64,000 bases of DNA from positions 10,046,576 to 10,110,575 of the forward strand of contig ML677358.1 in NCBI GenBank assembly GCA_007922305.1. The letters run 5' to 3'. The notes below the pieces were generated by a model. It had not been told where the DNA came from. It worked only from the letters and a program-made list of their open reading frames with translations, and ran no database searches. The stretch is from Dermatemys mawii (lineage: Eukaryota > Chordata > Testudines > Dermatemydidae). Made by a program: the position numbers and the translations under genes. Below are positions 38,148 through 49,619 of this stretch, one piece after another (positions within the stretch are counted from its first letter, which is position 1; each line of letters begins with the position of its first letter).

Positions 38148-38715
38148 TCTACATGAATCCATGCCATTCAGACCCACTGGTCCCAGCCAGGCCCCCTACC
38201 CTCCATGGAAACCCTTGCTCCATCGTGGCCTAGACGGCTCTTCCAGAGAGCACATCTCTGCAGTGTTCAGAGTGGGACCCCACAGCATGCAATTCTGCTT
38301 CCAGTGAAATCACAATGGTTCCACTGTCTCCTGCCTCCACATTTAGTGAGCATCAGCTTCACGAATGCCATCCTGTCCTGCACTAACTATTGCCTGAAGA
38401 ATAAAAGACAACCATTTTTTTTTACTTTTTGGGGAAGCAGGCTAACAAGAATTCTCAATTTCTTGCAGGTCCCTAGATAAGATCTTAAAACACTCACCCC
38501 TTTCTGAATGGAATAAGCCTTATTTTAAACACACACAAAATTAAATCCATGCCCATGGAGCCCAAGGGGGAGAGGCAGGAGAAGAGAGAGAAAAAAGAAA
38601 ACTTTATGGTATGAAAACATTTCATATGTTCCGTATGTGCTGCCAGGTTGTATAACCTGAATCTATGAAGACATGAATTATTGTTGTGTAGCGAAATAAA
38701 CCTAACCATGAAGAA
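38148..38715. other. Intergenic, nothing recognised
   Basis: No gene or repeat recognised. Confidence 0.4.
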
Positions 38716-38719
38716 AACA

Positions 38720-39040
38720 TCTAATTCTGGGTGAGTTTTAATAAAAAAGTTTTCTCTAGCCTGTATTTTTCACTGGTTTAAATGTCATCTTGATTTTTTG
38801 GTCAAATAAAATAATGGCCTGAAATGATGTTTCGCAGAAAAGACGATGCTTTGAATTAAAGCAGCTAGCTTGGCACTTGAAGCGATGGCTGGGGATTCAA
38901 AGCCTTTCACCACTCTTCCGAGAGCTTTGACTAATACCTGCACGTTTCGAGCAAATGAAAAATGAGGCAACACAAAGGAAGGCTTTTACTGAAACCCCGG
39001 CCAAGCCATACTTTGCAAGAGTCACAGCGAACACTTCCTC
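38720..39040. other. Candidate conserved non-coding element
   Basis: Repeat-free, with an unusual number of retained CpGs for this AT-rich interval (gtttcgcagaaaagacgatgc, gaagcgatggctgggg, cttccgagagc, gcacgtttcgagc, ccccggcc, agcgaac) and TAAA/ATTA motifs (gaattaaagcagctagc). One of the better enhancer candidates of the window, by inference. Confidence 0.35.
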
Positions 39041-39695
39041 ATGAGCTTGCATGAAGGGCTTTTTCTGGATGGCTGGATTTTCTCAGTCTCTATTTACCGC
39101 CTCTATTTTTTCTCATCTCATTTGCTTTTTTTATTCTTTCCTCTGTGTTTTTCACCTGAAATTTTCACCTCTCTTCTTTCTTGCCCCTCTCTTGTCATAT
39201 CCCTTTTTACCCTTCCTCTCCATGTTTCATCCATCCACTTATTTCCCCCACTGTTTTTCAATTCCTTCATGTCTTCTACCTTCCCTTGCTCCCAGGGCTC
39301 TGAATTACCTTAGCTAGAGCAATCTGTACCAACTAGCTCTGATGGAAGGGATTCCATTTAGAAAGGGTCCCTACTCACACAGTAAGATCCATATCCAGGA
39401 GCTCTGGGGCAGGTTTGAAGTCAGGCTCTGACTTGGCCCATTCCACAGAAAAGCCAGAGTTATGAAGTCAGGTACCAGGGTGGCATTTAGGATTCCATCT
39501 TCCAATTCAGGCCCATCTCCACATGGCCACAAAATAGGAGAAGGGTTTTGTTCCAGTTTGAGCTTTAAACAAAAAATGTTTTGAATGTTCCGGGTCTAGA
39601 GGCTTTTACAGAGTTCCATAAAAAAAAAAAATTACTTTTTGGGTAAAACACAACTGACAGCTGCAATTGCACTGATGACTTCTAGTTAAAAACAT
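39041..39695. other. Pyrimidine-rich intergenic sequence
   Basis: 39080-39300 is a CT-rich tract that produces two long overlapping plus-strand frames (90 and 88 aa, Phe/Leu/Ser/Pro); composition, not coding. Nothing else recognised. Confidence 0.5.
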
Positions 39696-39905
39696 GCCGC
39701 TTTCTTTTCACTTGATCTTGCTGCTGCTGCAATTTTCGGTCATGCTTCCTCTAACTTTGACTTGCCATGTAGCGCACATCTGGGAGAGGGCTTTGCGAGG
39801 TACATATTTGCATTTTGAAACAATAAAATAAAGAGGTTATTTTTCTTTCTATAAAGAGAGATATCACTTAACCCATCACTTCGCCTTTTCTGTGACTGCT
39901 CCTAG
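39695..39905. other. Candidate conserved non-coding element
   Basis: Repeat-free; 'catgccgctttcttttcacttgatc', 'tttcggtcatgcttcctc', 'tgtagcgcacatctggg', 'gaaacaataaaataaagagg' retain CpGs and AT cores. Inference only. Confidence 0.25.
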
Positions 39906-40078
39906 TGTCTGTACTCATAGACCCGCTTGGAAACTGCATGATGGTGGGATAGCAGTCAAGTGCATAATTCTCACTTCTCAGATGAGAATGCCCCCTAATC
40001 TGCAGGATAGTTGAAAATGGTCACAGATTCCTGCCTGATGTACATATATTGTTTATAAAATGATCCAGACAAGGAGGA

Positions 40079-40330
40079 AGGACTGGGCCCGAGTGGATAA
40101 GGCACAAAGTCTGGAAACTTGGGCTGTAATCTCCACATGCTATTTGACATTGGGGAAGTCTGTTTCCACCCTTTGTCCATTATTTATGTACAACATAAGC
40201 TCTTTCGATCAGGGACTGACTCCTAGTTTGAGTTTGAACAAAGTAAATCCCCTAGCACAGTGGGGACTTAAATCTTGGTTGTAGCCTCTAGGCTTGTACA
40301 ATTATTATTAAAAATAAATAATAATAATAA
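40079..40330 (+). mobile_element. tRNA-derived SINE (turtle pol III type)
   Basis: Head 'actgggcccgagtggataaggcacaaagtctgga' includes a box A-like gtggataaggc. The middle 'cattatttatgtacaacataagctctttcgatcagggactgac' and 'gcacagtggggactta', and a (TAA/AAT)n tail at about 40302-40330, follow in the order of the abundant cryptodiran SINE as I remember it. Box B is decayed. Transcriptionally inactive remnant. Confidence 0.65.
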
Positions 40331-40643
40331 ATGTAGGGATATATGGATTCATGCACAGAATATATGTGCCCATCCAAACGTGTTACAACATATAGTAACA
40401 TCTGCTGTGTACGCTTCCACAAGGGCCTAGATCCTGCTTGTCTTACCACAGGATCTGGCCTGCAGTCACCTATGTAAAAAAGTACCATCAAACACAACCC
40501 CCAAATGTTAGTAACTACAATTGGTCAGATTATTTCATGTGAATAATTCTTCCAGTGAATTTTGGAATTTTTTCTCAAATATATTATTGTTTTCACTCAC
40601 CAACCAGCTCTTTCAAATCTTAGATAATATTCAGGAAGGTGTT
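40331..40643. other. Intergenic, nothing recognised
   Basis: Short spacer between the SINE and the LTR. Confidence 0.5.
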
Positions 40644-41786
40644 TGTGATGGGTTTGGTCACAGAGATCCTCTTGGGACTGTCACCTGATGTGCTGGAATT
40701 ACCTCTGAGCCCATTTTCTCAGCCAACTTGGGACTCCAGAACCCTGCCTTGTTGAGCCACACACACTAGCCTGCTGCAACACAGACCCAAGGTCTGAACC
40801 ATGTCCCCAAAACTGCAGTCTTTAACCAAAAATTGCTCAGCACTTAGACACCCATTTCCCAATGAGATCCAAACCCCAAATAAATCCATTTTACTCTGTA
40901 TAAAGCTTATACAGGGTAAACTCATAAATTGTCCACTCTATGACACTGATAGAGAGATATCCATGCCTGTTTTTTCTCCCAAGTATTAATCACTTACTCT
41001 GGGTTTACTAATAAACAAAAATGATTTTATTAAGTATAAAAAGTAGGATTTAAGTGGTTCCAAGTAATAACAGACAGAGCAAAGTAAGTCACCAAGCAAA
41101 ATAAAGCAAAAACACACAAGTCTAAGCCTAATACATTAAGAAACTGTTTACAAGTAAAATCTCACCCTCAGAGATGTTCCAGCTTCTTTCACAGATCAGA
41201 CTCCTCCCTAGTCTGGGCCCAGTCCTTTCCCCTGGTATAGTCCTTGTTAGTTCCAGAAGGCATCTTAGGTGGAAAGCAGGGGTTTTCTCATGACTGCAGC
41301 CCCTTTTGTTCTGCTCCACCCTCTTTTATTGCTCTGGCACCAGGTGGGAATCTTTTGTCTCTCTGAGTCCCCACCCCTCTTTCTAAATGGAAAAGTACCA
41401 GATTTAAGATGGATTCCAGTATCATGTGACATGGTCACATGTCCTGTGAGACTTCATTCTTCATTACCCATGGGCTGCCCTCCCCCCACAGGAAGACTTG
41501 CAGGTAAATAAACCATCTACACCCAATTGTTCTAGTCAATAGGAGCCATTCAGATTCTAAACCACCATTAGTGGCCCACACTTTGCATAATAGGACCTCA
41601 GAGTTTTCCTTCATATTTTTAGGTTCAGATACAAAAATGATACATGCATACAAACAAGATGACCACACTGAGCAGATTATAAACTTTGTAATGATACATT
41701 ACAGGTGACTTTTTGAATAAAGCGTATTCCAGTTACATCATATTCATAAGCATATTTCCACAAAGCATATGGAGCACAATATCACG
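40644..41786 (-). mobile_element. Solo LTR, about 1.14 kb
   Basis: Begins tgtgatgggtttggtcacag and ends gcacaatatcacg, an approximate short inverted terminus (tgtgat/atcac). Flanked by gtgtt (40639-40643) and gagtt (41787-41791), a 5-bp target duplication with 4 of 5 matches. From memory the whole sequence matches a frequent turtle LTR. An AATAAA on the minus strand (complement of gattttattaag near 41022) suggests minus orientation. No coding region lies beside it. Frames inside it (62-80 aa) are not genes. Confidence 0.75.
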
Positions 41787-41791
41787 GAGTT

Positions 41792-44050
41792 CATTTGTTT
41801 CTTTTCCCGCAATCATCAAAACAATGCTACACAGTGCAAAACACCTGCCAAAATATTTGCTGCTTACTTGTTCGGGTCATCCCAATGGTATAAATATTTG
41901 CTGATGCACATAGCCCGTTAAATCCAAATGCGCTACCCATGTGAGAATTACTTACATGAGTCACAGTTTCAGTGTTAGGCCTTACCTGTTAATATATCAA
42001 GAGTTAATCTTGTGGAGGCATCTATATACATCTAAAGCCTGTCAATATTATCCTATTGGCTAACTGTAAATATGCCTTTCTTTCAGTAAATTATGATAAT
42101 GTTGGAGAAATACAAGGTTCTTTTTTAACAAAAGCCATGTTTTTCTGTTGTTTTTTGTCTTTCTTTTCAGAATACAGTCTATCCTGGATTTTATTGGACT
42201 CCCCGTGGTTTATTTAAAACTGAACTAATGGACCTTACAACATGCTGGGAAGTATGATCTCTGCACATTACCTGTGCTTTGGGATTGTTTTATAAACATC
42301 GTTTCCGATGGCATGGAAATAGGGCTTAGTTGCGCTGTCATTACCGATACAATGCGAGGTACATGTCTGAGGCTTATGTCATGTTGACCCTCCTCCCTTG
42401 CTTGAGCAAAGATTTACTGCAGGGTGGAACTCCCTTTGAAGTTAGTGGGACATTTTTCCTGAGTAAGGGCTACAAGATCTGGCCCGTTATTGCTACAATG
42501 GCTGCTGGAACCCTTGTAACTCAGCACAGGACACTTCCTAAGTGAAGAAAAGGTGATTCAAGCCCATCTCTTCCTTAACTGTAGTAACTGTACTCTTTAC
42601 TGCCTTAGCACTTGCTGGGCCATATATGTATGTAGGAACCCCAGTTGTACTTCTTTTTATATGTATTGCTTTAGTAGAGTGCAAACATGTTAAAAAGTTC
42701 ACTTTCTCCTTTATACGAGTCTATAAAAAAGCTCTTAAACTGGAGTCCTAGGGTTTCAGTGAGACAAATGAAAGATCACTCTAGACGGAACAGTCCTTTC
42801 CTATGGATTAGTCACTTAGGTGTGAGAAATTGTAAGATGCTAATTCAGTCTAGAGAGTTCATTTGATTTTCATGCCGTTTTCAAGCAATAATAATGCCTC
42901 ATGATAGGCTAGACTGCTAAGATGCACTAATAAGTATCATTCATTGATAACAGTTAGGGCTACATTTTCAAAAGTCTCCAGGGCAGTAAAGATTCTGTGC
43001 CCAGTTATAGTAAGACATGGACAAAAATATTCATACTCAGACATTTCAGCATTAATTCTAACCTACATACAGTTACTTAAAAATAATTTTTGGTCCAAGG
43101 AGATTATGTGTTTGACAGGGTTACTCTACAGGGCCTGATCCTGCTGCCATTGAAGTAAAATATCCAATAACCTCTATGGTAGAGAATCAGGCTGCAAATT
43201 ACCCTTAGGAATCATTTAAAAGAAGAGAGCTGTAACATCTGATTTTTGTAGATTATGCAATTGTGAATGAAACCCTGTGAGTCACATTTGCAGGGGGTGT
43301 ACCTGTGTATATATGCAACTGAGTCACTGAAATCACAAACATTGTCACTTACTAAGATGCAGCTTTGAGTGTCTTAGTTACAGAGACACTGTAATAACAG
43401 CATAATTGCTCTCTGAATTACTGAATTACATTCTGATAGGCTTAAAGAACAGACCTGTTCTTGCCCACCACATCAGTAATCAGCAAATTTAGTACTATTT
43501 ATACCAGATATTATGAACAGACTGTTTTATCATCTTGCTTAACACTCTCACTCTCTCTCTCAGAAACAAATATTTTGTGTTTTCTGTGGTCTGGCTCCTG
43601 GTTACCCCAGAGATCACCTCTCCATCTATGCATGGCCCTGAGATTGAAGGTCACCTGGGGCACCCTTGCTAATAATCCTTAAATGTGACTGAAGACAGGA
43701 CTTTCTCAGAGAAGGGCCCTTGCTTCTGGAACTCCCTTCCCCCTCCTGCCCCATTGATTCTGCGCAGCACAGCATAAAGCTTATATTCTCAGGGTTTTGC
43801 TGGAAGGCAGGAAGGCTGGTGAATGTGTTAGATGTGTGTGCCCAGTCTGCTATAGGCTGATACTGTTCAGTGAGATGCTTCATTTCTATGGGCCAGATTG
43901 ATTCTTCCTGTGGAGAAATTCATGACAGGAGCCATGGGGGATTCAAAACTCCATCATTCCCCTCATGGTTTTCCTCTCAAATAATTTAATTGAAGGAGCA
44001 GTGTCTCCTGAGATCCAGGCAGTGCCATGGCTCTCCTACTCAGACTCCAA
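41792..44050. other. Intergenic with palindromic repeats
   Basis: Two palindromic repeats are recognised: 42401-42485 (tgcagggtggaactccctttgaagttagtggg ... gagtaagggctacaagatctggccc) and 43131-43195 (gggcctgatcctgctgccattgaag ... gagaatcaggct). A strong acceptor-like tract ends at 42170. No gene recognised. Confidence 0.45.
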
Positions 44051-44130
44051 GCCCTCTTGCTGCCACTGGCTGCCTGGCAGCATGGTTCCAAGGGGGAGCT
44101 CTCCAGAACAAAGGGGGCTCTGTGTCAAAG
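44051..44130. repeat. 80-bp repeat, copy A
   Basis: Aligns without gaps to 46081-46160 with 15 mismatches in 80 (about 81% identity). The partner copy lies inside the CR1 LINE. Flanks do not match, so the shared unit is about 80 bp. Confidence 0.8.
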
Positions 44131-44975
44131 GTAATGAAATCTCCATCTGTTTTAGCTTTCTGGGGCTGTACTGCTTGATGGCTAAGGGTGTTATGTGAGT
44201 ACCCCCTGGCATCACTCCTACCATGTCCCAGTCCCCTCACACAGATGGGCACCCTGGGAGAAGGCGATAGTATGACAGAGGTACCTGACTCTTTTCTTCT
44301 TCCTGCTAGGAGGAATTCAGATGCAGAGTGGTGTTCTCTGCATATGGCTTTACCGTGGGGTGGTGGGGAGATTAGACCCAGAATTATGGACATGGACAGC
44401 ACAAACGGGTGATGGATGCAGTGTAGAAATCTAAAAGTAAATTTAAAAAGGGGGTGGATGGGTGGGTGAAGAGGAGAAAGGAAAATTGTATAGGTCCAGA
44501 TTCACAGTGGGCATAAATCTATGTAGCACAAATGAAGCTAATCTGATTGACATCAACTGAGGATGTGACCCAGTTTACAAACATCAGTAACAGATTCAGT
44601 GTTAGAACAAACACCAGGAAAGACAGTGTTAAAAAATAAGGGCCTGTAAATGAGGGTCAGCAACCCAGCTATCATCCTGTAGCGCCCATAAGAGCCTAGT
44701 TTACTGAAGTCAATGGGAGTTTTCTGTCTGAAAACTCTGCAGGATTGGGCCTTTGTTGGTTAAAAAGAAGGACCATCTTGTTTCTTGTTACAAAATACAA
44801 AGAAAAAGCATTGACATCCAGTTAGGAACAAACATGATCCAAGGGCACCCGGGATTCCCTCATTATGGAAAATCACACTTTGAAGCGGTTTTAGCACTAA
44901 GTGTTTGTCAAACCCATATTGTGTCTGTATAACATAATTTTTTGCTGAGATCTATGGTGACATTCCACTAGTGCA
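44131..44975. other. Intergenic, nothing firm
   Basis: No gene recognised; 44696-44756 (gttttactgaagtcaatgggagttttctg-type sequence ending gcaggattgggccttt) is a half of a palindromic repeat. Confidence 0.4.
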
Positions 44976-46080
44976 TTATAGAATCACAGAATCATAGACA
45001 AGTAGGGACTCTGAGAGGTCATCTAGTCCGGACCCTGAGCTGAGGCAGGTCCAAATATATTTAGACCATCTTTGACAGATGTTTGTCAAACCTGTTCTTA
45101 ATACCCTCCAATGATGGTGATCCCAGAGCCTCCCTTAGTAGCCTGTTCCAGTGCTTAACTAATCTTATAATTAGAAAGTTTTCCCTAATATTAAACCTAA
45201 ATCTCCCTTGTTGCAGAATAAGCCCATTACTTCTTGTCCTACCTTCAGTGGATCTGGAGAACAATTGATCACCATCGTCTTTAACAGCCCTTACCATATT
45301 TGAAGATTGTTATCAGCTCCCATCTCAGTCTTCTTTTCTCACAACTAAACATGCCCAGTATTTTTAACCTTCCCTTATAGGTCAGGCTTTTTAACTCTTA
45401 TTATTTTTTATTGCTCTCCTGAAACTCACCAATTTATCCACATCTTTCTTAAAGTGTGGCATACAGAGTTGGACACAGTACTCTAGCTGAGGGATCACCA
45501 ATGCCGAGCTGAATGGAACAATTACCTCCTGTGTCTTACTTACCACACTCCTGTTAGTACATCCCCGAATATTAGCCCTTTTTTGCAAATGCATCACATT
45601 ATTGATTCCTATTTAATCTACCATCCACTATAATTCCCAGATCCTTTTCAGCATTACTACCACCGAGCCAGTTACTGCCCCACTTTGAAGTTGTGCATTT
45701 GAATTTTCCTTCCTAAGGGTGACAATTTGCACTTTGTCTTTATTGCATTTCAGGCCAATTCTCTAATTTGTCACGATAGTTTTGAATTCTAATCCTGTCC
45801 TCCAAAGTGCTTGTAAACCCTCCCAGCTCAGTGTCACCCATGAATTTTAAAAGCATACTCTCCACTCCATTATCCGATTCATTAATGAAAATATTGAATA
45901 GTACTGGACTCAGGACTGACTCTTGCAAGACCCTAGTAGACACATCCCCTGCATTTGGGCAGTAAACCATTGATAACTACTCTTTGAATACAGTCTTTCA
46001 GCCAGTTGTATATCCACCTTACAGTAATTTAATCTAGACCATATTTCCCTAGTTTGCTTATAAGAATGTTCAGACTTCTA

Positions 46081-46160
46081 GGCTTCTTGCCTCCACTGGC
46101 TGCCTAGCAGTGTAGCTCCAATGGGGAGTTCTCCAGAACAAAGTGGGCACTCTGTCAAAA
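46081..46160. repeat. 80-bp repeat, copy B, inside CR1
   Basis: The RT frame reads KAFDRVP and then departs from CR1-type sequence for about 80 bp before CR1-like sequence resumes near 46065. This stretch is the partner of 44051-44130. Confidence 0.7.
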
Positions 46161-46694
46161 GCCTTACTAAAATTAAGACATATCACATCTACTGCTTCTC
46201 CCCTACCCACTAGGCCATTAACCCTATCAAAGAAGATTTTATGCTGGTTTGGCATGATTTATTCTTGACAAATCCATGATAACTATTCCCTATATTTTCC
46301 TCTAGGTGCTTCTAAATAGATTAATAACTTGTTCCAGTATCTTTCCAGAAATCAAAGCTGGGCTAACTGGTCTGCAGTTCCCCAGGCCCTCTTTGTTCCC
46401 TTTTTAAAGATCCCTGCAATGTTTGCCCTTCTTTAGTCCTCTGGGACTTGACCTATCTTCCAGGTGTTCTCAATGATAATTGGTAACGGTGCCAAGATTG
46501 CTTCAGCTAGTTCCCTCAAGTACTTTAGGATGATTTTCATCAGGCTCCCACTGCTTTGAATACATCTAACTTATCTAAATAGTATTTAGCTTGTTCTCTC
46601 TCTGTTTTGGCTTGTGTTCCTTCCTCCTTGTTGAGAATATTAATTGTGTTGAGTACCTGCTCACTATTAATCTTTTCTAGTGAGGACTGAAGCA

Positions 46695-46750
46695 AAATAA
46701 GCTTACTTGATGCAATCTGATCAAATAAGCTTACTTGATGCAATCTGTTC
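46695..46750. repeat. 28-bp tandem duplication
   Basis: Two adjacent 28-bp units (46695-46722 and 46723-46750) differ at one base; each contains aaataagcttacttgatgca. Lies in the CR1 connector. Confidence 0.9.
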
Positions 46751-47076
46751 TTAGCTCTCTTTCCCCACTAAGTAGAGGGCCTACACTTTCCTTCACCTTT
46801 CTCTTGCTCCTGATACATTCATAGAACCTCTTTTTATAGCCTTTTATATCCCTTGCTAGATGCAACTCATTTTTTCCCTTAATATTTCTGATTTTTCACT
46901 ACATGCTTATGCTATTCTTTTGTATTCCTTAGCAATTCATCGTTGTTTCAACTTTCAGATTCCTTTTCAATTTCCAGGTCATTAAAGAGCTCCTGGTAGA
47001 GCCATACTGGCCTCTTACTATTCTTATCTTTCTTTCACATTGGGATAGTTCACAGCTGAGCCTGTTACATTGTCTC

Positions 47077-47802
47077 TGTAGTAGGGCAGGTGCCCCACTC
47101 CAGCAGAAAGGGGATTAAAACAGCCCTGCAAAGGGCTGTGGCTAGAGAAAAGCAGCCCAGCAAAGGGCTGAAACAGTGGAAGCAGCTGGGGCATAGCAGC
47201 CACAGCTGTGGCTGGGTCAATTAAGGCTCAGCTGGCCCTGATAAAAGGGATGAGAGTTTAGAGCTCAGAGAGTCTTCTTCTCTAGCTATAGAGGCAGACT
47301 GGCTTGGCTGCTAGGGAAGCTTGAACAGGGTACCTAGAGTGGAGCTGGGCTGGTGGAAGGCCATAGGAGCTGCAGAGCTCTGGCCTGGAAACCTCCCAGG
47401 CTGCAGGGCCTAGGAGACAGCCCAAAAGGGGTACTGGGGTTGCAAGAGACAGTCCATGGGTAGGCAGAGGCAGTAGGCCAAACCCTTCTTGCCTATGATG
47501 ACTGGCTGTTACACTGCAGTCTGCCCCAGGGAGTGGGGGATTGATGATGACTGGCAGTAGCCTAGGCAAGGTGGGTTTCAGAGGGTTGGGGATTCCCCAG
47601 GGAGAGGAGACCTAGAGTTAGACTGTGAGGGTACTGCAGGGGTGCAGCACCCCAGGGAAGAGGGCACTGGGGTCCAGGGAGGGACACAGGACCAGTGGAC
47701 AGTGAGATGCTGACCTACAGAGGGTGCTCTGGAGGCTGGAAATGCTAATTTGCTGGATGACCAGCAGGAGGCACCACAGGGGTGAGTTGCTGCCCTGCTA
47801 CA
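47077..47802. mobile_element. Solo LTR nested in CR1, 5-bp TSD GTCTC
   Basis: Starts TGTAGTAGGGCAG and ends CTGCCCTGCTACA, an extended TG...CA inverted terminus. Flanked on both sides by gtctc (47072-47076 and 47803-47807), a perfect 5-bp target duplication. CR1 sequence on the two sides joins without loss. A TATA-like gataaaaggg near 47241 would suit U3 on the plus strand, followed by a GC-rich R/U5. From memory such LTRs are common in turtles; a Ty3/gypsy or endogenous retroviral origin is possible and no coding part is left. The 95-aa minus frame at 47282-47569 is LTR sequence. Confidence 0.92.
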
Positions 47803-48425
47803 GTCTCCTTGAGAATTTGCCAGCTCCCCTGAACAACTTTATCCCCTAGATTTTTTTTTCACAGGGAACTTTACCCACCAGCTTTCTGAGTTTGTAAAAG
47901 TATTCTTTTGAAATCCATTGTCCTTATTCCACTGCTCTCACTCCTTTGCTTAGAATCAAGAAATCTGTTCTTTCATGACTACTTTCACCCAAACTGCCTT
48001 CCACCTTCAGATTCACAACCAATTCCTCCCTGTCAGTCAGAATCAAGTCTAAAATGGCTGACTCCTTGGTTACTTTCTCCACTTCTTGAAATGAAGTTAT
48101 CCCCAGTACATTCCAAGAACTTAATGGAAATTTATGTTGGGCCATATTACTTTCCAACAGATACCTGGGTAGGTAAAGTCCCCCATTTCTAATTTTTGTT
48201 TGGGTATTTGTTTGTTATAGAAATGCCTCCTCTATCTCCTCTTCCTGATTTGGTGGTCTCTAGTAGACCTCTACCATGATGTCCCTCCAATTTCCTCCCC
48301 TTTGATCTTTACCCAGAGTCCTTCAACTATTCTGCTTCCCACCTTGTTCTGATCTCAGAACAACTCTACATATTCTTGGTATATAATGTAACACGTCCCC
48401 TTCCTCATTGTGCAAAATGAGCTTA

Positions 48426-49170
48426 TGCCTAAGGTTTCAGTAAGTAAAAAGGCAAACAGGCATTGGAATGAGGATCCAGAATCAATACTGCACAGTAATT
48501 GATACTTGTAATTTTGTTAAGTTTAACATTATCATTATGATATACATTAGGTGGATTTATGGTGGACACACGCACGCTCAGAATATAAGGCAAGTGGCTG
48601 ATCTGAACAAACGCTAAGCACAGCTGGGAGGGAGGAAGAAAACACCAATTTTTCTTTTGCCAATACAAAGGAGGACAGATGACATGAAAAACAACTAGAG
48701 TGCACTTGAGACTAGAGACAATCAGCCAATTCTTGCTATGTTCCAAAACAGAATGGCAGGTCTAATCATTCTCTTTTTTTTTCTTGATTCTTTAGAAAGC
48801 CACTTGAGGGGAAATGAGCAAGAAAACAGCAAACAGCTCTGGCCCACTATTTAAAATTATTCTTAAAAGTCTAGGGGAAAACTTCAGGCCGTGGTAATAT
48901 TTTTGGGTGCTTAAAATGCCACAAAGGTCACAGGCAATTTGATCCTGTATATTTCCCTTTAAGAAGGTGCTCAGTAGTAGTCCTGGAGCACATATGTGAT
49001 GAGGGGTTGCCATGGCAAATGGTTTTTGGCTCTATTTAAGACCAAGTTTTATTGCACAGCAGAATAAATAAGGATGTTGAAGCTGCATACAGTAACTTGT
49101 TGGCACATATGTTAATGCTCCCATGGGCTGCAATAACTTAAGCACCCTCCCTTTTAAACATTTTTCAGCA
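48426..49170. other. Intergenic, nothing recognised
   Basis: No gene or clear repeat. The 105-aa minus frame at 48429-48746 has no recognised domain. Confidence 0.4.
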
Positions 49171-49189
49171 TTTTTTTTTTTTTTTTTTT
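49171..49189. repeat. T19 homopolymer
   Basis: Uninterrupted T tract. Confidence 0.95.
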
Positions 49190-49224
49190 ACTGACTACAT
49201 GCATTTAGCATTAAGGCAAGGAAT

Positions 49225-49608
49225 GTGCCATTTCCACCCAGGTTTGAAGTAATTGAGGCAAAAAATGAGGACTGTATAATAAATCATAAAGGGACATTGT
49301 ATGTGGACAAAGAGGGCAATTTTCCCTTTCCCAACATACATGAAGTCAGGTTACATATGAGGCCCAAACCAGAAGTGATGGACTACTCAAAACCCAAAAA
49401 TGGATTCAAAAGTAATTTTGGGTGCTCACAGTGCGAAGTCTGGACACAGCCTGGTTATCATCAATACTCAAACAGGCCTCTAACAGCTTATTTGGTGTTC
49501 TGTTTTGACATGTTGTGTTCCTTGTCATGTTACTTCTGTACCATTTCATCCCACTGTGGTAGTTGCCCCCACTGTACTAATTTTATAAATCACCTGTTAC
49601 CCTCATGA
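49225..49608 (+). other. 127-aa open frame of unknown nature
   Basis: Open from an ATG at 49225 to a stop at 49606-49608. The first 85 residues are charged and mixed (for example KNEDCIINHKGTLYVDKEGN); then comes a Cys-rich hydrophobic stretch (AYLVFCFDMLCSLSCYFC). I do not recognise it. No splice sites, CpG or poly(A) context supports expression. Possibilities: chance frame, remnant of a retrocopy, or part of an unrecognised transposon. A chance frame is most likely. Confidence 0.2.
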
Positions 49609-49619
49609 TTCTGCTCCCG

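Larger units (their letters stand above)
44976..48425 (-). pseudogene. CR1 LINE, degenerate, 5'-truncated, with nested LTR
   Basis: The 3' end is at about 44976, with the CR1 hallmark (complement of 'attatagaatcacagaatcatagac'). Reading the minus strand from right to left in coordinates: endonuclease C-terminal remnant (RPPNQEEEIEEAFL near 48210-48260; AILDLILTDREELVVNLKVEG near 47950-48060). Then the connector and RT start (KRPVWLYQELFNDL near 47000; LARDIKGYKKRFYE near 46840). Then RT motifs (AVDVICLNFSKAFDRVP near 46150-46200; RVLQESVLSPVLFNIFIN near 45880-45930, with the catalytic FADD replaced by FMGD). Then EYCVQLCMPHFKKDVDKL (45440-45500) and the tail KHWNRLLREALGSPSLEG (about 45110-45170). 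Many stops and frameshifts; it cannot encode active ORF2. The 726-bp LTR at 47077-47802 interrupts it. Confidence 0.9.

Noticed and set aside
39041..39317. Two overlapping 88-90 aa hydrophobic frames that look like membrane proteins
   Set aside because: They come from a CT-rich tract read in two frames; hydrophobicity is compositional.
45061..46743. Minus-strand frames with reverse-transcriptase-like peptides
   Set aside because: Not separate genes; all are pieces of the degenerate CR1, whose catalytic FADD is changed to FMGD.
47282..47569. 95-aa minus frame
   Set aside because: Lies wholly within the solo LTR.
47924..48157. 77-aa minus frame containing AILDLILTDREELV
   Set aside because: Remnant of the CR1 endonuclease region.
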